A stretch of DNA of 64,000 nucleotides from Anaerolineaceae bacterium (lineage in GTDB: Bacteria > Chloroflexota > Anaerolineae > Anaerolineales > Anaerolineaceae): contig PABH01000044.1 in the NCBI GenBank assembly GCA_002702705.1, positions 1 to 64,000 of the forward strand, given 5' to 3'. The notes under the pieces are model-generated. The model was not told where the DNA came from. It saw nothing but the letters and a program-made list of their open reading frames with translations, and did no database searches. The position numbers were made by a program, and so were the translations under genes. Numbering within the stretch: position 1 is the first letter of the stretch; every line of letters begins with the position of its first letter. Below, piece by piece: positions 44,109 through 52,821 of the stretch.

Positions 44109-44819
44109 ATGGAATTGTATAATAATATTGCTATGAAACCACAACCACAACCACAACCACAACAAATTATCCATGTTTTACTTGCTGACGATCATATCAT
44201 CGTTCGTGCTGGCATTCGCCAGTTTTTGGAACAAACACAGGACATTCAAGTCATTGCTGAGGCATCAAATGGTCAAGAAGCATGTGAGCTTCTCGAACAA
44301 CTTAAACCGGATGTCGCCGTATTAGATATACAGATGCCTCTAATGAGCGGAATTGAAGTTACCCGGTGGATACGTGCCAATCGATTACCCATAGGAATAT
44401 TGGTATTAACCGCCTATGATGATGAGCCTTACGTCCAGGCCGTCCTTCAGGCCGGAGCTAATGGATATGTTCTTAAAACGGCTGAACCTCAAGAGATCAT
44501 TCAAGGGGTGAGAGATGTTTTTCAAGGTAAATCTGTTTTAGATGTAAGCCTCGCACAAAAATTAATTGCGAGATTAGCCGGTAATGAAGACACCATGACC
44601 GTTGAACCGCTCACAGATCGCGAACTACAAGTTCTCACATTAACTGCAAAAGGATTTACCAATAAATCTATCGGCGTACAGCTTGGCATAAGCGATCGAA
44701 CCGTACAGAATCATTTGGCAAATATATTTCAAAAAATGAATGCTGAAAGCCGCACTGAAGCAGTTATGCGTGCAGTTACACTCGGGTTGATTCCTGCAAA
44801 CATTGACGAAATATCTTGA
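44109..44819 (+). CDS. NarL/LuxR-type response regulator, operon B
   Basis: 236 residues: a short Pro-Gln run (KPQPQPQPQQ), receiver with ADDH and phospho-acceptor Asp in AVLDIQMP, and LuxR-type DNA-binding domain (GFTNKSIGVQLGISDRTVQNHL). Paralogue of the operon A regulator, with almost the same recognition helix, so both could bind the same sites. The internal ATG at 44133 is an alternative start; neither has a good ribosome site. Confidence 0.92.
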   Translation: MELYNNIAMKPQPQPQPQQIIHVLLADDHIIVRAGIRQFLEQTQDIQVIAEASNGQEACELLEQLKPDVAVLDIQMPLMSGIEVTRWIRANRLPIGILVLTAYDDEPYVQAVLQAGANGYVLKTAEPQEIIQGVRDVFQGKSVLDVSLAQKLIARLAGNEDTMTVEPLTDRELQVLTLTAKGFTNKSIGVQLGISDRTVQNHLANIFQKMNAESRTEAVMRAVTLGLIPANIDEIS

Positions 44820-44873
44820 AAACCCTACAAACAAGAGTAAAACTTGTTTTCAGACATCTGTGAAAGGTGCATT

Positions 44874-46607
44874 TTGTCTAAAAAAGAACCTGGGTATAAG
44901 AAAAAATTTAATTGGAGGGGATTTACCCTCCAATCATTTTTAATTACAATATTACCTTTGACAGTGTTGCTAATGGTTGTTGCTTTTGGCAGCCAGACAT
45001 TACATCACAAAGCTATGCGCAGTTTGGTGGGAGATAGAGATTTAAGAACTGTTCGCGCTGCTTCCAGTTCTTTGGAACGCGATATTTTTCATCTCATCGA
45101 TACGCTCACAATATTATCGCGTGACCTGAACGACAATTCAGATTTTTCTTCTCTGATACTCCACCCAGAAGAAATATCTTCAGTTTTTGATGGCGGAATT
45201 GCTTTATACACAGCCAACGGACAGTTGATTCATTCCACAACCAATCTGGTTAATTGGCAAACACTCCCTTCATTGATACCTGATACCTTCAAAACGTTGA
45301 TCCAAAACAATCACCAACCAATTTTTTCCGACTTGATTTCATTTGGAAGTTCCAAATCTTATATGATTATTGGTTTGTCCACAAATAAAGATGAAGTCTT
45401 ATTAGGTGCATTTTCTCCAAAACGGCTCATCACGAATTCAATCAGCGATCTGATCAGTTCAGGAGGAACAACCGTTTTTGTCATAAGTTCCACGAAAGAA
45501 AAAGGGCAATATGACGAACTTTTTCAATCAGGAATTAGTATCAATGAAAACAGCACGATACACCCTGGAATTAGCGATGCATTAAATGGGGAAAGCGGAA
45601 TAAATTATTATCAGAGTGGTGAGGGCGAACATGTCATAGCATTTGCCCCAATCTTACCAGTTGGATGGGGCTTAATTATTGAAGAAACATGGGAAGAAAT
45701 CGCTAATCCCTACTTAAATACAACTCAATCTGCGCCATTGGTTTTTGTTCCTGCATTCTTATTAGCTTTAATTGCTATATGGTTTGGAGTCAGCCGCATA
45801 GTTAAACCTTTACAAAAATTAGAAAAACAAGCAAACAGCTTAGCCGCGGGAAATTTTGAAGAAATTCGTCATTCGGTCGGTGGCATTGAAGAAATTCAAA
45901 ATCTCCAATCAGAATTGATTGAAATGGCTGAAAAGCTGAAAGGTGCTCAACAAAACTTGCGAAGTTATATTGGGGCAATCACAGCCGGTATAGAAAATGA
46001 ACGCCGCAGTCTTGCTCGTGATATGCATGATGATACGATTCAGGCATTAATTGCTCTCAACCAACAAATACAAATCATTTTGATGAAATCTCCTGAAAAA
46101 CAAAAAAATGAATTGAGCGAACTACAATCTTTAGTAAAACAAATTATGAGTAACCTTCGACGCATGATCCGCGGTTTGAGACCAATTTACCTGGAAGATC
46201 TAGGGCTGGTTGCCTCTTTAGAAATGTTAGTTCGTGAAATGGAACAAACATCAAATCTCTCAATCTTTTTCAATGCTATTGGTGTTGAAAATCGATTTAC
46301 CCCTCAAGTCGAGATGTCTCTGTATCGAATGGTCCAGGAATCGCTTAACAATGTAATTCACCACGCAGAAGCGAAGCATGCCTGGGTAGAAATAAAATTT
46401 ACCAATCAAAATTTTTCTGCCCAGATTCGTGATGACGGAAAAGGGTTCATGGTTCCAGATAATTCGGCAGAATTCCCTCAAAAAGGACATTTCGGTTTAT
46501 TAGGTTTAAAAGAACGGTCGGAACTGATTAATGCTGAATTAGAAATCAAATCCTTGTTAAACAAGGGTACAACCATTTCAATTCGATTTAAAAATTCGAG
46601 CAGTTAA
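44874..46607 (+). CDS. NarL-system sensor histidine kinase, operon B
   Basis: 577 residues. Two membrane helices enclose an outer sensor region, followed by HAMP, HisKA_3 (RDMHDDTIQAL phospho-acceptor His) and HATPase_c (DDGKGF, GLLGLKER). The start is TTG with GAAAGGTG upstream, as in the operon A copy; an earlier TTG at 44844 is possible. The sensor regions have diverged more than the kinase cores, so the two systems may answer to different signals. Confidence 0.9.
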   Translation: MSKKEPGYKKKFNWRGFTLQSFLITILPLTVLLMVVAFGSQTLHHKAMRSLVGDRDLRTVRAASSSLERDIFHLIDTLTILSRDLNDNSDFSSLILHPEEISSVFDGGIALYTANGQLIHSTTNLVNWQTLPSLIPDTFKTLIQNNHQPIFSDLISFGSSKSYMIIGLSTNKDEVLLGAFSPKRLITNSISDLISSGGTTVFVISSTKEKGQYDELFQSGISINENSTIHPGISDALNGESGINYYQSGEGEHVIAFAPILPVGWGLIIEETWEEIANPYLNTTQSAPLVFVPAFLLALIAIWFGVSRIVKPLQKLEKQANSLAAGNFEEIRHSVGGIEEIQNLQSELIEMAEKLKGAQQNLRSYIGAITAGIENERRSLARDMHDDTIQALIALNQQIQIILMKSPEKQKNELSELQSLVKQIMSNLRRMIRGLRPIYLEDLGLVASLEMLVREMEQTSNLSIFFNAIGVENRFTPQVEMSLYRMVQESLNNVIHHAEAKHAWVEIKFTNQNFSAQIRDDGKGFMVPDNSAEFPQKGHFGLLGLKERSELINAELEIKSLLNKGTTISIRFKNSSS

Positions 46608-46923
46608 CACGGTATTATCTTTTTTTGAAAAATACTTTTTTCTTGAATTAATAAAATCAACTTACTTATTGGCTAAGATTTTGTTAGGAGAAAATGCACC
46701 GGACCTTTCGGATAGTGTCCAGAAATTTTCTGACCAATAATTAAAGTTAAGGGGGGTAAGCAATAGAACCATTCAACTTCTTTGACTAACTTTCATATAG
46801 GCAATTTTACTTGGCATTGTTACAGCAACATGGCGCTTTTCATTGGTTAATTAGCGTCATATACTGAAGTTATCAGTAAATGATTGGATAATCAATCAAG
46901 ATAAGTGAATGAAAGGAGAAAAA
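46608..46923 (+). other. Intergenic region before the YHS gene
   Basis: About 315 bp with no gene. It includes a half-site of the palindrome (below) and a strong AAAGGAG ribosome site at its right end. Confidence 0.5.
46799..46812. promoter_or_regulatory. Half-site of the AGGCA palindrome
   Basis: AGGCA-ATTT-TACTT: one intact arm with the same spacing, 112 bp before the YHS gene. A weak member of the set. Confidence 0.3.
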
Positions 46924-47100
46924 ATGATTAAAGATCCAGTTTGTGGTATGGAGGTTGATCCTAAAACAGCTGCTGTCAAAACAGATTATCAAGGGAAAAC
47001 TTACTATTTTTGCTCAAATGGTTGCAAAAAAGCCTTTGAAAAAGAACCGCAGAAATACGTAGGAAAATCTGAAGATAGCCACACTAGCCATCATCACTAG
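46924..47100 (+). CDS. YHS-domain metal-binding protein
   Basis: 58 residues: a single YHS domain (KDPVCGMEVDP, FCSNGCKKAFEKEP) with a His-rich end (SHTSHHH). YHS domains bind transition metals, often copper, and this one resembles the N-terminus of the copper ATPase at 52822 ([17 protein letters not shown]). A small copper chaperone is likely. ATG at 46924 follows AAAGGAG. A terminator follows. Confidence 0.85.
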   Translation: MIKDPVCGMEVDPKTAAVKTDYQGKTYYFCSNGCKKAFEKEPQKYVGKSEDSHTSHHH

Positions 47101-47112
47101 TCCCCTCTCCCT

Positions 47113-47150
47113 CCTTCCCCGTTTCGCTCTATCGCAAACGGGGAAGGTTA
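47113..47150 (+). terminator. Rho-independent terminator
   Basis: CCTTCCCCGTTT and AAACGGGGAAGG form a 12-pair stem, followed by TTATTATT. Confidence 0.8.
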
Positions 47151-47175
47151 TTATTAATTTTTATTAGAAGGAATC

Positions 47176-47958
47176 ATGATAAAAATTTCTATTAATCCAA
47201 TAATTTTTTCAATTGGTCATTTCCATTTACGTTGGTACAGCTTGATTGTTACATCTGCTATTGCTATTGCTATATGGTTAGTGATTCGTGAATCTAACCG
47301 AAAAGGTTTTGATGTAGAAGAAGTCTACAATAGCGCAATCTGGATGGTCATTGCTGGCTTAATTGGAGCACGTTTATTCCACGTTCTTGACCACTGGGCC
47401 GATGTATTTGCTGCGAATCCCATTCGCGCATTCTATATTTGGGAAGGTGGTCTCGCAATTTGGGGTGGCGTGATTGGCGGTTTGATAGCAGCGATTATCC
47501 TTGCTCGCACTAAACATTGGAAGTTGTCACAATTTTTAGATACCCTGGTTCCCGGTGTTGTACTTGGACAGGCTGTTGGTAGACTTGCATGCATCATTAC
47601 AGGGGATTCAATTGGAAAGCCAACTAGCGGCCCTTTTGGATTTGCTTATAACAACCCAAACGCAATGGTGCCAAAACTCGGCGTTTACTATACGCCTACA
47701 CCCGTATATGAAATTATGATGAATCTGGCAATTTTTGCTTTATTGTGGAGTTTGCGAAAGAAAAATATGCCAGATGGAGTCTTAACACTCATATATTTCA
47801 TCTCATATTCCGCTATTCGTTTTTTTATTGCATTTACCAGTTCTTACAAAATTATCGCATTCAATCTCAATCAAGCCCAGCTAATCAGTATCGCAATTTT
47901 TACTGTTAGTGTTCCGCTTCTATTTTTTGCCTTAAATAGGTCACGGCAGCATTCGTAA
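47176..47958 (+). CDS. lgt: Prolipoprotein diacylglyceryl transferase
   Basis: 260 residues, about seven membrane helices. Family marks: WEGGLAIWGGVIGG and GQAVGRLACIITGDSIG, with a C-terminal region typical of Lgt. It adds diacylglycerol to the lipobox Cys of exported lipoproteins. Several lipoproteins in this window would depend on it. The usual N-F-x-N-x-E motif reads differently (TGDSIG), so it may be a second, divergent Lgt. Confidence 0.85.
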   Translation: MIKISINPIIFSIGHFHLRWYSLIVTSAIAIAIWLVIRESNRKGFDVEEVYNSAIWMVIAGLIGARLFHVLDHWADVFAANPIRAFYIWEGGLAIWGGVIGGLIAAIILARTKHWKLSQFLDTLVPGVVLGQAVGRLACIITGDSIGKPTSGPFGFAYNNPNAMVPKLGVYYTPTPVYEIMMNLAIFALLWSLRKKNMPDGVLTLIYFISYSAIRFFIAFTSSYKIIAFNLNQAQLISIAIFTVSVPLLFFALNRSRQHS

Positions 47959-47985
47959 TTGTTTATTTTAGGAATAAATTGAAAT

Positions 47986-48117
47986 ATGGATGAATCCCAA
48001 AACAATCCACATCCTCCAACTAGAATTCAAAAAACAGCCTTTTACCTGTTGGTAATAATTTTTTTTGTTTTTGGAATTTATACATTCATCGAAGGAATTT
48101 TTCAATTCTTTCAATAA
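47986..48117 (+). CDS. 43-residue single-helix membrane peptide
   Basis: A short frame between lgt and the cupredoxin gene: polar N-terminus (MDESQNNPHPPTRIQK) and one membrane helix (AFYLLVIIFFVFGIY). It ends 12 bp before the next gene. The membrane-helix composition and position suggest a real small protein, but the ribosome site is weak. Confidence 0.5.
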   Translation: MDESQNNPHPPTRIQKTAFYLLVIIFFVFGIYTFIEGIFQFFQ

Positions 48118-48129
48118 AGGACTACTTCA

Positions 48130-48591
48130 ATGAATAAGAACAAGAATCTTAAAAAAACGACCAAACATAATCACAATGCATCTAAAAAACGCAATAAACT
48201 GGTTTTCATCGGCATCATACTGGCTACTTTAGGGATGGCAGGCGTATTACTGACAAATGCTTTTTTCAAACCCGCTTTGCCAACAGCCGATAATGTCATT
48301 GATATTTCTGCAGATATGGGCGGGTTTGACAAACAAGAAATTAAAGTGAAAGTTGGTGAACCAGTCACAATACGCCTACGCAGCCAGGACAACTCCCATC
48401 ACACGGATGGGGGAGGAAAACATCAATGGGCGGTGGATGAATTCAATGTAAGTGTAATAGCGCAACCTTTAAGTGCTGCTACAACCACTTTCACGCCAAA
48501 TAAACCCGGAACTTACATTTTTTACTGCGATATTTGCTGCGGTGGTCGTGCTAATCCCTCTATGAGCGGCAAATTAATTGTTGAAGGATAG
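48130..48591 (+). CDS. Cupredoxin-like membrane-anchored protein
   Basis: 153 residues: membrane anchor (about 24-43) and a cupredoxin domain. The C-terminal metal loop reads YCDICCGGRANPSMSG. This has the spacing of a CuA loop (Cys, Cys, Met) but lacks its His, where Ala and Asn occur, and has an additional Cys. A His-rich segment (NSHHTDGGGKHQW) lies where the first ligand would be. It may bind copper in a different way, perhaps as a chaperone. It lies 5 bp before a DsbD/CcdA-like gene. Confidence 0.8.
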   Translation: MNKNKNLKKTTKHNHNASKKRNKLVFIGIILATLGMAGVLLTNAFFKPALPTADNVIDISADMGGFDKQEIKVKVGEPVTIRLRSQDNSHHTDGGGKHQWAVDEFNVSVIAQPLSAATTTFTPNKPGTYIFYCDICCGGRANPSMSGKLIVEG

Positions 48592-48596
48592 CCTTT

Positions 48597-49418
48597 ATGC
48601 GGTCTTCCACTATTCGTCGTAATCTCATTTTATTGGCATTGGGGACTTTAGCAATAGCTGCTGTTGGAATGGCTGGTTTTTGGCATCCTAACGCCCCTGA
48701 TATTGCCATGCAGCATTATTTACCTGTCATCACGCTCCCTACGGTCATAATCGCTGGTGTAGTGGATGGTATAAACCCATGCGCATTTACTGTTTTATTA
48801 TTATTTATTACCGCATTGTTAACGACACTTAAAGCAGGAGAGCAAAACACCGTGTCAACGCGGGCACGACTGATTGGCATGGGTACAATTTATATAAGTG
48901 CAATTTTCTTAACTTACCTTTCAATCGGGGTAGGCATACTAAAAACAGCCGATATTTTTACACGCCAACATCTTCCCGCTCGTCTGGGCGCTTTAATTGC
49001 CATTTTAATTGGTTTATGGATGATGAAGGATTATTTTCTGCCAGATTTGGGGTGGAAACTACAAGCACCTGGTAAAGTCGCTGAAATTGCAAGGATTTCT
49101 GCAAAAAAAGCGACTATCCCGGCACTTATCTTAGGCGGTTTCTTGATCGGTTTGTGCACCATACCTTGCAGTGGCGCAGTTTATCTCAGCATTCTCAGTC
49201 TCCTTGCATTGCAACCAACGGCTTTGCTTGGATACAGTTATCTGGTACTTTACAATATTGTCTTTGTTTTACCACTGGTCATAATCTTGATTCTGGCTTC
49301 ATCCCGGCCAACACTCAATCAGTTAGCCCATTGGAATTTACACCATAAAGAATGGGTTCGCCTGGCTTTAGGAATTGGCGTCGTTATAATGGGATTGATT
49401 ATCCTGGCCACAGTCTGA
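48597..49418 (+). CDS. CcdA/DsbD-like thiol transporter, usual helix order
   Basis: 273 residues, about six to seven membrane helices. Redox cysteines appear as DGINPCAFTVLLLF and GLCTIPCSGAVYLS, in the order normal for CcdA/DsbD beta domains. It passes reducing equivalents outward, probably for cupredoxin or cytochrome assembly, and is coupled to the cupredoxin gene before it. It differs from the permuted CcdA at 39004. Confidence 0.83.
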   Translation: MRSSTIRRNLILLALGTLAIAAVGMAGFWHPNAPDIAMQHYLPVITLPTVIIAGVVDGINPCAFTVLLLFITALLTTLKAGEQNTVSTRARLIGMGTIYISAIFLTYLSIGVGILKTADIFTRQHLPARLGALIAILIGLWMMKDYFLPDLGWKLQAPGKVAEIARISAKKATIPALILGGFLIGLCTIPCSGAVYLSILSLLALQPTALLGYSYLVLYNIVFVLPLVIILILASSRPTLNQLAHWNLHHKEWVRLALGIGVVIMGLIILATV

Positions 49419-50182
49419 AATTTTTAAAAAGCTTGCCAACATGCAGATTTTCAGTTCTGAAGATTGATCATTAAACTATATTCAAGTTTTATGTAAATAA
49501 AATTGTGAGTATTTTCAACACCTGAGAGTAATTATCCGGATTAAATGCAATTTCTTAAGAATGAAACATAAATCCGGATAATCAACCTCTTGCTCTACGC
49601 TTAGATCTCAAAATTTTTTCTCACAGGCTCTTTTAGCCGTAAAACAAGATTTTTTTACTTGAGTCACGCCTAGATTTCATTTTTACCTGAAAAAAATTAT
49701 CATTCTTTTTTGTTCTTTTCTCCAAATATGATTTAATCGCAAGGCAAAAACACACATTCTCCTTATTATAAAAAGTGAATTCGCTGCGTTGTTTCATTTA
49801 ATACTTAATAATTAAAAAATAAAGGCAGCGTTGCAAATCATTAACAGGAAACATTTTTAGCATTCGATTTCTTGGATGGATAATCAATCTTGAAAAGATA
49901 ACCATTTTTTGGGAGAATTGCATGCAAAACAACAGGTAGCCTGGTCAATAGGTGTGATCTGAACGTTGTCATGGTCTTGAACCATGTTAGGTGCCTATTT
50001 TGCTTGTTAACAGTTGCTGTTCTATTAATACATTTTCTTGTCAAAAGAAACCATCAAACTATCAGTGAAAAAAATAAGAAGTAACAAAACACTCGATTTT
50101 TTCTGAAGTAGGCAAAATCACTTATGGTTGTATCCGTTATTTTACGCTATTCAACATAATCTAGACCTCTTATACTAAAACT
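49419..50182. other. Gene-free stretch with a 12-bp inverted repeat
   Basis: ATTATCCGGATT (49531-49542) and AATCCGGATAAT (49570-49581) are perfect partners 27 nt apart. No T run follows, so this may be an RNA hairpin or protein site rather than a terminator. Small frames on both strands look random. A palindrome half-site lies near the right end. Confidence 0.5.
50110..50123. promoter_or_regulatory. Half-site of the AGGCA palindrome
   Basis: AGGCA-AAAT-CACTT, one intact arm, 60 bp before the Cys-rich hypothetical gene. Confidence 0.3.
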
Positions 50183-50566
50183 ATGAACACAGGAAAACAG
50201 CCCATATTAATATTGAATCAAGATTGCAATTGCTCTGTTACTAAAGTTACGGATCAATTACATGAAGCTGGTTTCTCAGTTGTACGGTCATTTGATTTAC
50301 TTTCTGCCCGTGGCAATTTACGAAATTGTATCTGTCAAAAGGTCATTTTATTAGTATACGAACAAGAAGGACCGCCGGTAACGCTCATTTTTGATGGGAA
50401 TGCCATCAGTACTTCCATTTTTTTGGAAAATTTTCAAAGTCACAGCACACGTTCTCGCGTTACCAATCTTTTATCACAATTATCACCAGTAGATCAAACC
50501 TTGGACAATAATCAATTGAATGGTAGTGATGAAAAATCAAATCCTCTCATGCCGCCTTGTGAATAA
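50183..50566 (+). CDS. Hypothetical Cys-containing protein
   Basis: 127 residues, no signal peptide. Alpha/beta pattern in the first 80 residues (QPILILNQDCNCSVTKV, TDQLHEAGFSVVRSFDL) with four cysteines in two pairs (CNC, CIC), then a polar tail. The CxC pairs could bind a metal. The first strand-helix unit recalls DUF302-type proteins but I cannot confirm this. It stands alone between gene-free stretches. Confidence 0.65.
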   Translation: MNTGKQPILILNQDCNCSVTKVTDQLHEAGFSVVRSFDLLSARGNLRNCICQKVILLVYEQEGPPVTLIFDGNAISTSIFLENFQSHSTRSRVTNLLSQLSPVDQTLDNNQLNGSDEKSNPLMPPCE

Positions 50567-51067
50567 TTTTGAGGAAAACAATGAAAAGCGATGAGAATCA
50601 TTATGTGGGATTAAGACAATTAATCATTCTATCCCTGAAAATTAGCGATGATTACAAATCATCTATATTAGGTTAGGAATAGCTGCTTTGAATAGATATC
50701 AATACCCCGTTTAGAATGAAATGCTCCAACATTATGCTGATTCAGCCCCCAATAAAAACCACCACAAAGCAAACTAAATGTTTTTCTTTGATGAAATGAT
50801 TTGTATCCTGCCGTATATTTACCCAGTAATGTAATAATTGTTGAGAATGAAATTTTTAAACCACTATGGATAACCAAAATTTTCTACTAATTGTGAAAAA
50901 AAATTGATACCAATATTTTTCACATTCAATATGGCACCGCAATATCTTTATGATTGTCTATAACGTTATTAGTTTTGAAATAAATTTATCCTCTGCAAAT
51001 ATTGAAGATTCGCACACCGTTGTTACCTGGCTTTTAGATTTTTCAGAGCAGAAGGGAAAAAATTTTT
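50567..51067. other. Gene-free AT-rich stretch
   Basis: About 500 bp. One minus-strand frame of 69 codons occurs, but without a ribosome site or recognisable protein. I see no repeats. Confidence 0.5.
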
Positions 51068-51928
51068 ATGACCTCTTTGGTTTGGCCTTCAAACACAACC
51101 ATCAGTAAAAGCGATCAAATAATCCTTTGGTTAAGCCGCCATTGGATCTTAGTTTTCGGCGTCTTATTTGGTTTATATGTTTTGATGCCTTTTGTGGCGC
51201 CGGCATTAATGGCAATCGGGCTCTCTAAATTTGGAAAGGCAATTTATTTCGTTTATTCTTTTCTTTGTCACCAATTACCAGAACGATCCTACTTTTTATT
51301 TGGCCAAAAGATTTCCTACACATTGCCAGAGATACAATCGGTATGGAAAAACACGAACAATATCGTTATCTTACGCCAATTTATTGGAAACACGCATATG
51401 GGTTGGAAAGTTGCCTGGTCGGACCGTATGGTGTCTCTGTACACAAGTATCTGGTTATTCGGCATGGCCTGGGGAATAAAAAAGAACAAACATAAACCAA
51501 TTCCTTGGTGGGGTCTTGTTTTATTAATATTACCAATGGCAATTGATGGTACAACGCATATGGTTAGTGACTTTGCAGGCATTGGGAAAGGTTTCCGAGA
51601 CACAAATGTATGGCTGGCAAACCTGACCAACTATAAACTTCCTTTTGATTTTTATGCTGGTGATGCCTGGGGTTCATTCAATGCCTGGATGCGCTTAATA
51701 ACTGGTGTATTATTTGGTTTGGGAATGGTTGGATTTGGTTTTCCTTATTTAAATGAATCCTTTATCTATTCATCTAAAAGTATTACCTATAAATTGCAGC
51801 ACCGAACTTTATTGGAAAAAGAAAAAGAGCGATTAAGGAAATTAGCAGCGTCAAAGGTGGATTACCACAAAGAGTCTTTTGATATAAACGAATTTGAAAT
51901 TGAAGGCAAAAATGAAAAAAATCAATAA
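51068..51928 (+). CDS. DUF2085 membrane protein
   Basis: 286 residues, about five membrane helices, with the family motif FLCHQLPERSYFLFG near residue 60. Cys and His in this motif may bind metal; function is unknown. The C-terminal tail is charged and helical (LEKEKERLRKLAASK). Its end overlaps the following regulator gene by 17 bp. A truncated relative lies beside operon A at 872-1062. Confidence 0.85.
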   Translation: MTSLVWPSNTTISKSDQIILWLSRHWILVFGVLFGLYVLMPFVAPALMAIGLSKFGKAIYFVYSFLCHQLPERSYFLFGQKISYTLPEIQSVWKNTNNIVILRQFIGNTHMGWKVAWSDRMVSLYTSIWLFGMAWGIKKNKHKPIPWWGLVLLILPMAIDGTTHMVSDFAGIGKGFRDTNVWLANLTNYKLPFDFYAGDAWGSFNAWMRLITGVLFGLGMVGFGFPYLNESFIYSSKSITYKLQHRTLLEKEKERLRKLAASKVDYHKESFDINEFEIEGKNEKNQ

Positions 51929-52616
51929 TCCAGGTAATCCTGTAATTAGAGTTGTTTTAGCTGACGATCATGCAGTTGTGAGAGCCGGAATACGCAAGTT
52001 TATTGAACAACCCGGGGATATTCAAGTAGTGGGAGAAGCGATTGATGGTGAAATGGCTTTGGAAATGATTGAAGAAAAGAAACCGGATGTAATCGTTTTG
52101 GATATTCAGATGCCGAAAGCAACAGGAATTGAAGTGTCTCGTGAAATTAGAGCACGCCGCTGGACAATTGGCGTTCTTATCCTGACATCTTACGATGACG
52201 ATCCCTATATTTCAGCAGTCTTAAAAACTGGGGCAAATGGTTATGTACTTAAGACTGCTTCCCCAGAAGAAATTGTCAATGCTGTCCGTGATGTTTACCA
52301 GGGAAAATCAGTGCTTGATGCTACAATCTTGCCAAAAGTTATGGCACAAATAGCAAACCCAAACAGCTCACCATCATTTGAACCATTAACCGATCGAGAA
52401 GTTGAAATTCTAACCCAGGTTGCCAAAGGGCTTACGAACAAAGTGGTTGGCATCAATCTACAAATAAGTGACCGCACGGTTCAAGGACATATCGCTCGCA
52501 TCTTTGAAAAATTGCAGGTCAGCAGCCGCACAGAAGCAGTTATGCGTGGAATTTCTTTAGGTTATATTAGCCTTCCCGAATCAACAAATGATGAATTTGC
52601 TTCCTATGAAATTTAG
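51912..52616 (+). CDS. NarL/LuxR-type response regulator, third paralogue
   Basis: 234 residues. Receiver with ADDHAVVRAG and phospho-acceptor Asp in VIVLDIQMP, and LuxR-type helix-turn-helix (GLTNKVVGINLQISDRTVQGHI). Close relative of the regulators in operons A and B, with a slightly different recognition helix. No kinase is adjacent, so it may be served by one of the two operon kinases. The ATG at 51912 has GAAGG upstream. Confidence 0.92.
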   Translation: MKKINNPGNPVIRVVLADDHAVVRAGIRKFIEQPGDIQVVGEAIDGEMALEMIEEKKPDVIVLDIQMPKATGIEVSREIRARRWTIGVLILTSYDDDPYISAVLKTGANGYVLKTASPEEIVNAVRDVYQGKSVLDATILPKVMAQIANPNSSPSFEPLTDREVEILTQVAKGLTNKVVGINLQISDRTVQGHIARIFEKLQVSSRTEAVMRGISLGYISLPESTNDEFASYEI

Positions 52617-52691
52617 TGATGACCCAGTTTTGCCGATGACCACACAATTTTTACGACCATTTTTTGTTTTTCCTTAATGCGGCTTTCTTAT

Positions 52692-52705
52692 AAGCAATTT
52701 CGCCT
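52692..52705. promoter_or_regulatory. AGGCA-type palindrome before copA
   Basis: AAGCA-ATTT-CGCCT: same spacing with one mismatch per arm, 117 bp upstream of the copper ATPase start. Confidence 0.45.
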
Positions 52706-52821
52706 ATTTTTATGAGGGGATATCAGCTTAGTTTTTTCCTCGCAATTTGACGCTTTTTTTTAAATCTTCGTTTGTTATCATAGTATTATATTTTGAAATA
52801 TTTTTTACAAAGAGGTGTTAA

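Noticed and set aside
10917-46607. Calling the CuA operons a nos (N2O reductase) or caa3 oxidase cluster
   Set aside because: No nosZ, nosD or haem-copper subunit I is in either operon. The CuA domains and the NapH/NosR-like protein alone do not justify these names.
49841-50044. Minus-strand frame of 67 codons
   Set aside because: TTG start without a ribosome site, unremarkable composition, no recognisable motif.
50668-50877. Minus-strand frame of 69 codons
   Set aside because: No ribosome site and no family resemblance; lies alone in an AT-rich gap.
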